DNA of 6,135 bases from Rickettsiales bacterium. Its GTDB lineage: Bacteria; Pseudomonadota; Alphaproteobacteria; Rickettsiales; UBA3002. A program made the translations under genes and the position numbers. The stretch covers positions 1 through 6,135 of the forward strand of contig JAJTIB010000031.1 of the NCBI GenBank assembly GCA_021300075.1, written 5' to 3'. Below the pieces are notes generated by a model that saw only the letters and a program-made list of their open reading frames with translations, was not told the origin of the DNA and did no database searches. Shown here piece by piece: positions 1 to 5,841 of the stretch; the first letter of the stretch is position 1; every line of letters begins with the position of its first letter.

Positions 1-215
1 AAGGTTTCCGTCAGGCTGGTATAGATGAGGCGGCGCGAGTCGTCTTCACCAAAGGCAAGGGCAAGCGGCGTGACAAGGAAATCGTAAATTTCAGTTGCGA
101 AATAATAGCAGAAACCCGTAGCCACTATCCAGACACCAAGCGCCAGCATCAGCCGGTCACGCAGCTCGCGCAGATGCTGGGCGAGCGGGGCTTTATTCGC
201 GTTTTGGGGTGACAT
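1..215 (-). CDS. tatC: Sec-independent translocase subunit TatC (N-terminal part; gene continues past left edge)
   Basis: TatC is the polytopic inner-membrane receptor of the twin-arginine translocase. With TatB it binds the RR signal peptide, then recruits TatA to export folded proteins. Only the first 71 residues are in the window. They start MSPQNANKAP and include the cytoplasmic N-terminal motif HLRELRDRL (residues 14-22), a first transmembrane helix at about 23-43, TPL at 49-51 and RRLIYTSLTE (61-70), all characteristic of TatC. By alignment with E. coli TatC, E17, R19 and P50 correspond to E15, R17 and P48, of which E15 is part of the signal-peptide binding site. The ATG at 215-213 is chosen because it gives the normal short N-terminus. 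A GTG lies one codon upstream, and no strong Shine-Dalgarno is seen. The start lies inside tatB (23-nt overlap, different frame), suggesting translational coupling. The identification is firm; the exact start is less so. Confidence 0.95.
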   Translation of the reverse strand, partial: MSPQNANKAPLAQHLRELRDRLMLALGVWIVATGFCYYFATEIYDFLVTPLALAFGEDDSRRLIYTSLTET

Positions 216-474
216 CACGAAGCTCGCTTACGTCATACGCAATCTGTGGTTTGCCATCGAGATCGATCACGGTGCGGGTGGCGGTTTTAATCTCATCTAC
301 CCCGGCTTCCACCATTACCTCATCAAACTGCGCTTTGAGACCCTGGCCAATCTGCCGCAGCTCGCGGAAGAACTTCACCATCTGACGCATGACTTTGGGT
401 AAATCTTCCGGCCCGATAAAAATCAGCGCCGCAATGGCCACCAGCACCAGCTCAGAAAAACCGATGCCGAACAC
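193..474 (-). CDS. tatB: Sec-independent translocase subunit TatB, GTG start, short form
   Basis: TatB pairs with TatC to form the receptor for twin-arginine signal peptides at the inner membrane. The 93-residue product begins (M)FGIGFSELVLVAIAALIFI: one N-terminal transmembrane helix (about 4-20) with the polar E8, then the GPEDLP hinge (21-26) and an amphipathic helix (about 27-55). It is TatB rather than TatA by the FGIGFSEL start, the GPEDLP hinge and its place between tatA and tatC. The longest ORF opens at 549, but its first 25 residues are a basic tail overlapping tatA in another frame. The canonical TatB N-terminus falls exactly on GTG at 474-472, with AAGGA at 487-483, 8 nt upstream. 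The tatA stop is only 4 nt away. The protein is short compared with the 171 aa of E. coli TatB; the C-terminal region after the amphipathic helix is only about 40 residues. It overlaps tatC by 23 nt. Confidence 0.93.
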   Translation of the reverse strand: MFGIGFSELVLVAIAALIFIGPEDLPKVMRQMVKFFRELRQIGQGLKAQFDEVMVEAGVDEIKTATRTVIDLDGKPQIAYDVSELRDVTPKRE

Positions 475-478
475 CGGA

Positions 479-640
479 TTATTCCTTCTTCGCTTCGTCT
501 TTGGTTTCGTCCTTGAGACCCTCTTTGAACGAGCGCAGACCCTTGCCAAGATCGCCCATCACGCGCGGCAGTTTGCCTGCGCCAAACAGCACCAGCACAA
601 TCACTAAAATCAGAATCAGTTCAGTAAACCCTAGCGACAT
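479..640 (-). CDS. tatA: Sec-independent translocase subunit TatA (53 aa)
   Basis: TatA oligomerises around the TatBC receptor and supplies the pathway for folded twin-arginine substrates across the inner membrane. The 53-residue product starts MSLGFTELILILVIVLVLFG: a single transmembrane helix (about 5-20) with the polar E7, then the FGAGKLP hinge (19-25), an amphipathic helix (PRVMGDLGKGLRSFKEGL, 25-42) and a very short charged tail (KDETKDEAKKE). The ATG at 640 is preferred over an upstream in-frame start at 670. It gives the family N-terminus and is preceded by GGAGG 4 nt upstream, the strongest ribosome site in the window. It sits 45 nt downstream of nagZ and 4 nt upstream of tatB. At 53 aa it is shorter than most TatA proteins (E. 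coli has 89), but the core helix-hinge-helix is complete. Confidence 0.95.
   Translation of the reverse strand: MSLGFTELILILVIVLVLFGAGKLPRVMGDLGKGLRSFKEGLKDETKDEAKKE
483..487 (-). promoter_or_regulatory. Shine-Dalgarno AAGGA for tatB, overlapping the end of tatA
   Basis: The minus strand reads AAGGA, 8 nt, then GTG at 474. The site lies in the last codons of tatA, just before its TAA stop. It supports the GTG start that places TatB's first residue at the conserved FGIGFSEL motif. Confidence 0.7.
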
Positions 641-685
641 AACGCCTCCATTCGCCTGAGGTGGTAGCATGGATGGTGGCCGTTG
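641..685. other. 45-nt nagZ-tatA junction where scpAB usually lies
   Basis: This is the only real gap inside the leftward operon. It holds the tatA Shine-Dalgarno and no visible terminator hairpin or convincing promoter. In many alphaproteobacteria scpA and scpB (chromosome segregation and condensation) sit here between nagZ and tatA. No coding remnant of either is seen in this gap. Confidence 0.6.
645..649 (-). promoter_or_regulatory. Shine-Dalgarno GGAGG for tatA
   Basis: The minus strand reads GGAGG, a 4-nt spacer, then ATG at 640. This decides the tatA start in favour of 640 rather than the in-frame upstream start at 670, which lies before the site. Confidence 0.8.
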
Positions 686-1660
686 TTAAGCGGTCAGTTT
701 TTCCCACGCGGCAAGATCTCCTGCACTTAACATTTTTTTCGGGGGTAACGCCCGCTGAGCGCGGCTGGCGCGGCGCACGCCCTCAGACGCAAGGGGCGGC
801 GTATGAGCCGCAATTTCAGTCATTTCAGCCATCACGCCGTTACAATGCAACACCAGATCGCAGCCCGCCTGAAGCGTTGCCCGCGTGCGCTCGGCGAAGC
901 TGCCAGTCAACGCCTGCATCGACAAATCGTCACTCATCAACAACCCGTCAAATCCGATTTTTTCACGGATATAGCGAATGACAATCGCAGAGTGGGTGGC
1001 GCAATGTTCTGCATCGAGCGCCGTGTAGCGGATATGCGCTGTCATCCCCAATGGCAGGTCGCGAAGCGCGCGAAACGGTTTAAAATCCGTACGCTCAAGC
1101 AGTTCGAGTGGCGCATCCACCACGGGCAATTCGTGATGACTGTCAGCCGTGGCGCGGCCATGGCCTGGGATATGTTTGAGTACCGGCAAAATCCCACCCT
1201 CCATAAGCCCCTCAGCCTGAGCGCGGGCACAGGGAATGACTTCTTCGGCGGTGAAGCCAAAGGCACGGTCACCAATCACATCATGACAACCGGGAACGGG
1301 AATATCCGCAAGCGGCGCGCAATCAGTGGTGATGCCGAGCGAAACAAGTTCTTCAGCCATCACTCGTGCATTGAGACGGACGGCGTCGGCATTCTTGAAG
1401 AAACGGGCGGGCGGGTATTTGCGCCAGTGTGGGGGCTTGAGACGTGCTACGCGCCCACCTTCCTGATCAATCAGAATCGAGGCGAAGGGATGTTTCAGCA
1501 ATGCGCGGATTTCCTGAATCAGCGTGCGTAACTGCAACGGATTCATGCAGTTGCGCGCAAATAGTATTACGCCGTACGGCTGCTCGCGCAGTAAAAACTC
1601 CTGTTCTACCGCCGACAGGCGTGCACCCGCCACACCACAAATGAAGGCTTTCGCGCTCAA
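686..1660 (-). CDS. nagZ: Beta-N-acetylhexosaminidase NagZ (GH3), probable TTG start
   Basis: NagZ is the cytoplasmic glycoside hydrolase family 3 enzyme that removes GlcNAc from GlcNAc-1,6-anhydromuropeptides during peptidoglycan recycling. The products feed back into cell-wall synthesis, and in some bacteria they modulate AmpC induction. The 324-residue protein is a single TIM-barrel domain without a signal peptide. Visible motifs are LIDQEGGRVARL (63-74), the NagZ signature KHIPGHG (162-168), DSHHELP with the family's catalytic Asp/His pair (D173, H175), and LLMSDDLSM (240-248), in which D244 is the expected nucleophile. All key residues are present and the length is normal. The first codon is TTG at 1660-1658, immediately after the SPOR gene's TAA and in the same frame. 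The next in-frame start-like codon, GTG for residue 10, would cut into the conserved N-terminal strand (KAFICG), so TTG is favoured. The ribosome site is weak (GCGGG), suggesting coupling to the upstream gene. Confidence 0.95.
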   Translation of the reverse strand: MSAKAFICGVAGARLSAVEQEFLLREQPYGVILFARNCMNPLQLRTLIQEIRALLKHPFASILIDQEGGRVARLKPPHWRKYPPARFFKNADAVRLNARVMAEELVSLGITTDCAPLADIPVPGCHDVIGDRAFGFTAEEVIPCARAQAEGLMEGGILPVLKHIPGHGRATADSHHELPVVDAPLELLERTDFKPFRALRDLPLGMTAHIRYTALDAEHCATHSAIVIRYIREKIGFDGLLMSDDLSMQALTGSFAERTRATLQAGCDLVLHCNGVMAEMTEIAAHTPPLASEGVRRASRAQRALPPKKMLSAGDLAAWEKLTA

Positions 1661-2518
1661 TTATTTACCCGCATAGAAACAGGCCTGACCTTTGGCAGAG
1701 AGTGCGGCACAGGCGCTTTTCGCCGCCGCCGCCGAAGCAAAACCCGCTGCGCGCAGACGGTAGAAAGTACCGTTTGGCAAATCGGCGCGTACAATCATCG
1801 GTGTATGGCCGCCAAGAACGCCCGCGTGTTTCTCACTTGCCATCAACCAGTAACGCTCAGCCTCATCTTGCGACTTAAAAGCGCCAAGCTGAACCTTGAA
1901 ACCGGAGTCCACAGGCGCGATGGGCGCTGAAACTGGTGCAGGCGCAGCGGCTGCAGCAGGCTTAAACTTTCCAACAATCGACTGTGGAACGGGAATCGGT
2001 TCCGGCTTGGCTTGCACCTCTGACATCGGCGGCGCGGCGGCGGATGGGATTGTTTGCTGCTGTTCAGCTGCCATTTCCTTCGCCACAACATTATCTTTAT
2101 GAAGCTGGGCATTGACGACGGCTTCCGCCTCGTCAGAGCTCTTCAGTTTTTCATTCACCCAGGTCTTGGTAGTGCTCTCCGGCCTCAAAACAGGCTCTTC
2201 AGGGGCGGCAAATAGCTTCTCTGATTTAGGATTTTCGCGCGCACGATCAGACGCCGCAATCGTATCGTAAATCGTTTTATCCTGATGCGGAAAAATCTCC
2301 CCGCCCGGATCAACGGGCGCAACTTTCACCGGAGTCGTATCAGCTTTGACCACAAGCAATGGCTCGCCAGACCCACTCGAAGTACCGGAATGATATGCAT
2401 ACCAGGCAAGCGCAATGAACCCGGTCACCGCCATACCAAGCACCACCCACGAGAGCGCGCGTGAGGGGGGTTTTTCTTCTTCCGTGAAATCATCAAACTC
2501 GTCGAAATCGGCTCTCAT
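1661..2518 (-). CDS. SPOR-domain inner-membrane protein
   Basis: This 285-residue bitopic membrane protein has a C-terminal SPOR domain, a fold that binds denuded (amidase-stripped) septal peptidoglycan and targets proteins to the division site. Order of parts: an acidic cytoplasmic N-terminus (1-20, many D/E), one transmembrane helix (about 22-42, ALSWVVLGMAV…), a long periplasmic low-complexity linker with PGGEIFPHQDK (71-81) and an Ala/Pro-rich stretch (about 187-203), then the SPOR domain (about 206-285, starting GFKVQLGAFKSQDEAE and ending GQACFYAGK). PGGE…QDK resembles a segment recurring in alphaproteobacterial homologues at this locus. The ATG at 2518 overlaps the argS stop as ATGA and has AGGAG 8 nt upstream, so it is preferred to an upstream in-frame codon at 2551. 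It may be an FtsN-like division factor, but that is inference: the SPOR domain is clear, the specific role is not. It is followed with zero gap by nagZ. Confidence 0.92.
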   Translation of the reverse strand: MRADFDEFDDFTEEEKPPSRALSWVVLGMAVTGFIALAWYAYHSGTSSGSGEPLLVVKADTTPVKVAPVDPGGEIFPHQDKTIYDTIAASDRARENPKSEKLFAAPEEPVLRPESTTKTWVNEKLKSSDEAEAVVNAQLHKDNVVAKEMAAEQQQTIPSAAAPPMSEVQAKPEPIPVPQSIVGKFKPAAAAAPAPVSAPIAPVDSGFKVQLGAFKSQDEAERYWLMASEKHAGVLGGHTPMIVRADLPNGTFYRLRAAGFASAAAAKSACAALSAKGQACFYAGK

Positions 2519-4251
2519 TCGCGTAACTCCTCGACCGGGGTGACCCCGCATACCGTCAGTCCCGAAGCTAACACCAGCGCCACCGCCCGCGCAAGTGCTA
2601 ATCGCGCTGTGGTCACCTCCGGTGCATCGGGACGAATAAATCGCATCCCCGAATCCTGCGAACCAGCGTTCCAGAGCGCATGAAACGACGCCGCAACTTC
2701 CTGTAGATAATAAATCACGCGGTGTGGCTCATGGGCGAGTGCGGCCTGTTCGACCGCCCTGGGCCAGACTGCCAGAAGCTGGATAAGCTGGCGTTCGCCC
2801 GGGTGATCGAGAAGTGCCAGTTGCACGGTAGTTGGGGAGAGTGAAGCAGCGATGCAAGCGGCCATTTGAGCACCCGCCAGCCGCAGCAGCGAATGGCAAC
2901 GCGCATGAGCGTATTGTACATAAAAAACCGGATTATCTTTGGATTGTTCTTTGACCTTCGCCAAGTCAAAATCCATGTCCTGATTGGTTTTACGCATCAG
3001 CATCACAAAGCGCAGAATATCCTTACCCACTTCATCCAGCACCTCACGCGCAGTGACAAAATTTCCGGCGCGTTTACTCATTTTTACTGGTTCACCATTT
3101 TTGGTGAGTCGCACCAGCTGGCAGAGCTTGATATCAACCGACACCTTGCCACCAGAAAGCGCCGCAGCACTGGCTTCCATACGCTTGACATAGCCGCCGT
3201 GATCGGCGCCGAACATATAAATCAGCACCGCGAAACCGCGCGCGATCTTATCCATGGTATAACCAAGGTCGCCGGCAAAATAAGTGAAGCTACCGTCGGA
3301 TTTCTGGATGGTGCGGTCCATGTCGTCACCAAAACTGGTGGAGCGGAAAAGCAGTTGCTCCTTCGCTTCCCAGTCCTCCGCTTTTTCACCTTTAGGTGGC
3401 TCCAGCACGCCACGATATACATGGCCTTTTTCGCTGAGCAGCGCGATTGCCGCTTCAACTTGTTTTTTGCTATGCAGCGCCGCTTCTGAAGTAAACACGT
3501 CATGGTGAATACCCATATCGGCCAGGTCTTCTTTGATGAGCTTTAGCATTGCCTCGAGTGCTACTTCCCGCACCAGCTGCTTCCGTTTGACGGGAGCTTC
3601 ATCCAGCAATTTGCGGCCAAATTGCCGATGCAGCAGCACTCCCACATCTTTGAGATATTCACCCGGATATAACCCCTCTGGGATAGTAATGGATTCCCCC
3701 AGCGCCTCGCGGTAGCGCAGCAGGGCGGAGTCAACCAGCACCTCAATCTGCGCGCCGGCGTCATTGACGTAGTATTCGCGGGTGACATCATAACCGGCTT
3801 TGATAAGCAGCGAAGCCAGTGCATCGCCATAGACTGCGCCGCGAGCATGACCTATATGTAGTGGCCCCGTAGGATTGGCGGAGACATATTCGACATTGAT
3901 TTTCTGCCCCGCACCCAGTTTGGAATCACCGAACTTGACCCCGTCGCGCAGAATCACCGGCAGCACACTGCACCAGATATCTGACTGCAAAGTAAGATTG
4001 ATAAAGCCCGGTCCCGCGACACTCACCGCCGTCACACCCTCCAGTTCGCGCAGCTTTGCGGCCAGTGCTTCGGCCAGTTGACGGGGGTTTTGTTTCAGTT
4101 GCCCCGCCAGCACCATCGCCGCATTGGTGGCCATATCGCCGTGGGAGGCGTCACGCGGTGGCTCCAGCGTTACCGCATCACAATTCGCCTCCGGCCACAG
4201 GCTCTGAGCGGCAGACAGTACATGGTGACGATAGATTTCAAAAAGGTTCAT
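2515..4251 (-). CDS. argS: Arginyl-tRNA synthetase
   Basis: This is a class I aminoacyl-tRNA synthetase that charges tRNA-Arg with arginine in the cytoplasm, using ATP; the family needs tRNA present for amino-acid activation. The 578 residues are a normal full length. Visible parts are the ArgS N-terminal tRNA-binding domain (about 1-90, with ASHGDMATNAAM and PGFINL), the Rossmann catalytic core with YVSANPTGPLHIGHARGA (122-139; HIGH at 132-135), REYYVNDAGAQIE (158-170), GADHGGYVKRMEA (348-360), the KMSKR loop at 390-394 (followed by AGNFVTARE), and the helical anticodon-binding domain starting near NPVFYVQYAHAR (440-451). The DHGG form of the DHHG motif seen in many other ArgS proteins is, to my knowledge, common in alphaproteobacteria and not a defect. 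The ATG overlaps the dgt stop as ATGA and has GGGAG 5 nt upstream. It overlaps the downstream SPOR gene in the same way. Confidence 0.98.
   Translation of the reverse strand: MNLFEIYRHHVLSAAQSLWPEANCDAVTLEPPRDASHGDMATNAAMVLAGQLKQNPRQLAEALAAKLRELEGVTAVSVAGPGFINLTLQSDIWCSVLPVILRDGVKFGDSKLGAGQKINVEYVSANPTGPLHIGHARGAVYGDALASLLIKAGYDVTREYYVNDAGAQIEVLVDSALLRYREALGESITIPEGLYPGEYLKDVGVLLHRQFGRKLLDEAPVKRKQLVREVALEAMLKLIKEDLADMGIHHDVFTSEAALHSKKQVEAAIALLSEKGHVYRGVLEPPKGEKAEDWEAKEQLLFRSTSFGDDMDRTIQKSDGSFTYFAGDLGYTMDKIARGFAVLIYMFGADHGGYVKRMEASAAALSGGKVSVDIKLCQLVRLTKNGEPVKMSKRAGNFVTAREVLDEVGKDILRFVMLMRKTNQDMDFDLAKVKEQSKDNPVFYVQYAHARCHSLLRLAGAQMAACIAASLSPTTVQLALLDHPGERQLIQLLAVWPRAVEQAALAHEPHRVIYYLQEVAASFHALWNAGSQDSGMRFIRPDAPEVTTARLALARAVALVLASGLTVCGVTPVEELRE
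2527..2531 (-). promoter_or_regulatory. Shine-Dalgarno AGGAG for the SPOR gene, inside the argS 3' end
   Basis: The minus strand reads AGGAG, 8 nt, then ATG at 2518. It lies within the last codons of argS and fixes the SPOR-protein start at 2518, giving the 4-nt ATGA overlap. Confidence 0.75.
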
Positions 4252-5417
4252 GGCCGCTCCCGCACATCAAAAATCCGCGCATGTTCATCAAGCGCGAAAC
4301 GATCGGTCATACCGGCGATGAAATCGGCGACGATTTCGGCCGTCTGCTGCGTACCCGCGCCATCTGTCTGGCTGTACCATATGGTTGGCAGACAGTTTGG
4401 CTCGGCGAGAAAAAAACGGAATAGATCACCCATCACCCGCTTGGCTTTGGACGACATGCGGTTGACACGGTAATGGCGGTACATATGTTTGAACAAATAG
4501 GTTTTAATGGCGCGGTTCACCTGCTCCATCTCAGGTGAAAACGCCACGAGCGGCGCGCCCAATTGCCGCACATCGGCCACGGTTTTGATACCGTGGCGCT
4601 TCACATTGGCTTGTGTTGTAGCGATTACATCCGCCACCATGCTGCTGATGAGACGGCGGATCACTTCATGCGCCTGACGCGGTTCGGAGAGTGATGGATG
4701 CTGCAAGCGGATTTTCGCTAGCAATTCGCCAATCAATGGCAGCGCCTCAAGGTCAGTAAGCCTGAAGAAACCGGCGCGCAACCCATCATCGAGGTCATGA
4801 TTATTATAGGCGATATCATCAGCAATTGCCGCAATCTGTGCCTCGGTGCTGGGGTAGCTGTGAAGCTCCAGATCCTGCTGACGGGCATAATAGGCTAGCG
4901 CCCGGGGCGGCGAGCCGACGAGCGGCCCATTATGTTTGGCGATGCCTTCGAGCACTTCCCAGGTCAAGTTCAGCCCATCAAACTCAGCGTAACGTTGTTC
5001 AAGCAGTGTCAGGATGCGGATAGTCTGGGCATTATGGTCAAACCCACCATAATTCCCCATCGCCGCATTCAGGCCTTCTTCACCAGCGTGTCCAAAGGGC
5101 GTATGGCCAAGGTCATGCGCAAGGGCCAGCGCCTCGGCCAGATCCTCGTTCAGATGCAGGTTGCGGGCAAGGCTGCGCGCGAGCTGCGAAACTTCAAGCG
5201 AATGGGTCAGGCGCGTGCGGTAATGGTCGCCCTCATGATTCACGAACACCTGAGTTTTATACTCGAGGCGGCGGAAGGCGACGGAATGAATAATTCGATC
5301 GCGGTCGCGCTGATGGGGGTTTCGCATCGGGCAGTCAGCCTCCGCCACCAACCGTCCACGCGACTGGTCGGGATGGGCAGCATAGGGCACAAGGCCATGA
5401 GGTTCGGCATTTTTCAT
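4248..5417 (-). CDS. dgt: Deoxyguanosinetriphosphate triphosphohydrolase-like HD-domain protein
   Basis: This HD-superfamily metal-dependent enzyme of the dGTPase family hydrolyses dNTPs (typically dGTP) to the nucleoside plus triphosphate, tuning dNTP pools in the cytoplasm. In 389 residues it shows the family signature RDRDRIIHSVAFRRLEYKTQVF (37-58), then HYRTRLTHSLEV (65-76; metal ligand H72), LALAHDLGHTPFGHAGE (97-113; H101/D102, the HD doublet) and IADDIAYNNHDLDDG (198-212; supplying the last metal Asp). It matches the roughly 390-400 aa alphaproteobacterial class (annotated as dGTPase-like, type 2) rather than the longer E. coli Dgt. The start is placed at the ATG at 5417. A TTG seven codons upstream (5438) is possible but adds a non-conserved leader. 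Neither has a Shine-Dalgarno, and a promoter-like pair sits just before 5417. It is first gene of the leftward operon and divergent from erpA. True substrate preference cannot be read from sequence. Confidence 0.93.
   Translation of the reverse strand: MKNAEPHGLVPYAAHPDQSRGRLVAEADCPMRNPHQRDRDRIIHSVAFRRLEYKTQVFVNHEGDHYRTRLTHSLEVSQLARSLARNLHLNEDLAEALALAHDLGHTPFGHAGEEGLNAAMGNYGGFDHNAQTIRILTLLEQRYAEFDGLNLTWEVLEGIAKHNGPLVGSPPRALAYYARQQDLELHSYPSTEAQIAAIADDIAYNNHDLDDGLRAGFFRLTDLEALPLIGELLAKIRLQHPSLSEPRQAHEVIRRLISSMVADVIATTQANVKRHGIKTVADVRQLGAPLVAFSPEMEQVNRAIKTYLFKHMYRHYRVNRMSSKAKRVMGDLFRFFLAEPNCLPTIWYSQTDGAGTQQTAEIVADFIAGMTDRFALDEHARIFDVRERP
4257..4261 (-). promoter_or_regulatory. Shine-Dalgarno GGGAG for argS, inside the dgt 3' end
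   Basis: The minus strand reads GGGAG, a 5-nt spacer, then ATG at 4251. The site lies in the final codons of dgt, consistent with argS being translated from the dgt transcript. Confidence 0.65.
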
Positions 5418-5423
5418 GGCGGC

Positions 5424-5452
5424 ACGATAGACGAGCAAACCGCACGAGGCAA
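5424..5452 (-). promoter_or_regulatory. Candidate sigma-70-type promoter for the dgt operon, leaderless
   Basis: The minus strand has TTGCCT (5452-5447) as a possible -35, exactly 17 bp, then TATCGT (5429-5424) as a possible -10 (each 4 of 6 to consensus). The -10 ends 6 nt before the dgt ATG at 5417, so transcription would begin at or next to the start codon. That fits the lack of a Shine-Dalgarno. No other intergenic room exists for the operon promoter. The match is modest, so this is a prediction. Confidence 0.4.
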
Positions 5453-5455
5453 CTA

Positions 5456-5484
5456 TTGCGAAAAGGGCTGTACTGCATTACATT
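5456..5484 (+). promoter_or_regulatory. Candidate sigma-70-type promoter for erpA, leaderless
   Basis: TTGCGA (5456-5461), a 17-bp spacer and TACATT (5479-5484) each match consensus at 4 of 6 positions. The -10 ends 7 nt before the ATG at 5492, placing the expected transcript start at the A of the ATG or one base before. The region just upstream of the ATG is pyrimidine-rich and has no Shine-Dalgarno. Its -35 is only 3 bp from the -35 proposed for dgt on the other strand. Confidence 0.42.
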
Positions 5485-5491
5485 ACTTCTC

Positions 5492-5812
5492 ATGCAACCA
5501 ATTTTTCGCATTTCCGACTCTGCGCGAAACCGCATTGCTGGTCTGCTCGCCACCGAACCAAAGGGCGCGCGACTTCGCGTCGCGGTCGAAGGCGGTGGCT
5601 GTTCCGGCTTTCAGTACAAACTCGATTTTGATACGAACCCTCCCGCCGCCGACGATGCGCTGTTTGACGAAGTAGTGGTGGATGCAACCTCGCTCGAATA
5701 TCTAAAAGACTCGATGCTCGATTATGTCGAGTCGCTTGGTACGGCTTCATTTGAAATCAAAAACCCCAACGCCACCGCCAAATGCGGCTGCGGCAATAGC
5801 TTTAGCCTTTAA
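5492..5812 (+). CDS. erpA: A-type iron-sulfur cluster carrier (ErpA/IscA/HesB family)
   Basis: These small proteins receive an Fe-S cluster from the scaffold and deliver it to apo-enzymes in the cytoplasm. The 106-residue product has the complete family pattern: RISDSARNRIAGLL near the N-terminus, VEGGGCSGFQY (32-42) with C37, and the C-terminal CGCGNSFS (98-105) with C98 and C100. These three cysteines are the cluster ligands. The length is typical. The ATG at 5492 is chosen because MQPIFRISDSA is a family-like start. A longer reading from TTG at 5456 would add 12 non-conserved residues and would consume the proposed -35. ErpA is preferred over IscA because there are no isc or suf neighbours and because erpA beside dgt and xthA is a recurring alphaproteobacterial arrangement; sequence alone does not fully separate the two. 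It diverges from dgt and is followed 36 nt later by xthA. Confidence 0.9.
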   Translation: MQPIFRISDSARNRIAGLLATEPKGARLRVAVEGGGCSGFQYKLDFDTNPPAADDALFDEVVVDATSLEYLKDSMLDYVESLGTASFEIKNPNATAKCGCGNSFSL

Positions 5813-5841
5813 TTGCTCTTTTGCAGGCGAGACGTTATAGC
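5813..5841 (+). promoter_or_regulatory. Candidate promoter for xthA in the erpA-xthA gap, leaderless
   Basis: TTGCTC (5813-5818) begins directly after the erpA stop, followed by 17 bp and TATAGC (5836-5841), which ends 7 nt before the ATG at 5849. The geometry is the same as at erpA and nearly the same as at dgt. The -35 is weak (TTG only, 3 of 6) and the -10 is 4 of 6. No Shine-Dalgarno precedes xthA, which is otherwise hard to explain for a downstream operon gene. No terminator hairpin is visible in the 36-nt gap, so readthrough from erpA is also possible. Confidence 0.35.

Noticed and set aside
345..352. ArgS GADHGGYVKR in place of the common DHHG motif, considered as a damaged active site (residues 348-357)
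   Set aside because: To my knowledge the DHGG form is usual in alphaproteobacterial ArgS. HIGH and KMSK are both intact, so this is lineage variation. The coordinates given here are residue numbers of ArgS; the motif lies near base 3200 in the window.
475..549. Longer TatB reading with a basic 25-residue N-terminal extension
   Set aside because: It overlaps tatA in another frame and would put a highly basic tail before the transmembrane helix. GTG at 474 matches the conserved start and has AAGGA at the right distance.
803..1531. 242-aa open frame on the plus strand opposite nagZ
   Set aside because: It lies wholly antisense to a nagZ with all catalytic motifs intact. Its translation has no recognisable domain and it has no ribosome site worth noting. 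It is a shadow of the coding frame.
2866..3489. 207-aa open frame on the plus strand opposite argS
   Set aside because: It is antisense to the conserved ArgS core. The composition is rich in His/Phe/Thr as expected from complementing the true gene, with no domain recognised.
5456..5491. Upstream TTG start extending the A-type carrier by 12 residues
   Set aside because: The extension is not family-like, has no ribosome site, and the internal ATG at 5492 gives the normal N-terminus. The TTG is better explained as part of a -35 element.
4932..5675. 247-aa plus-strand open frame running across the 5' part of dgt into erpA
   Set aside because: It covers two clearly identified genes in the wrong frame or strand and its product resembles nothing recognisable.
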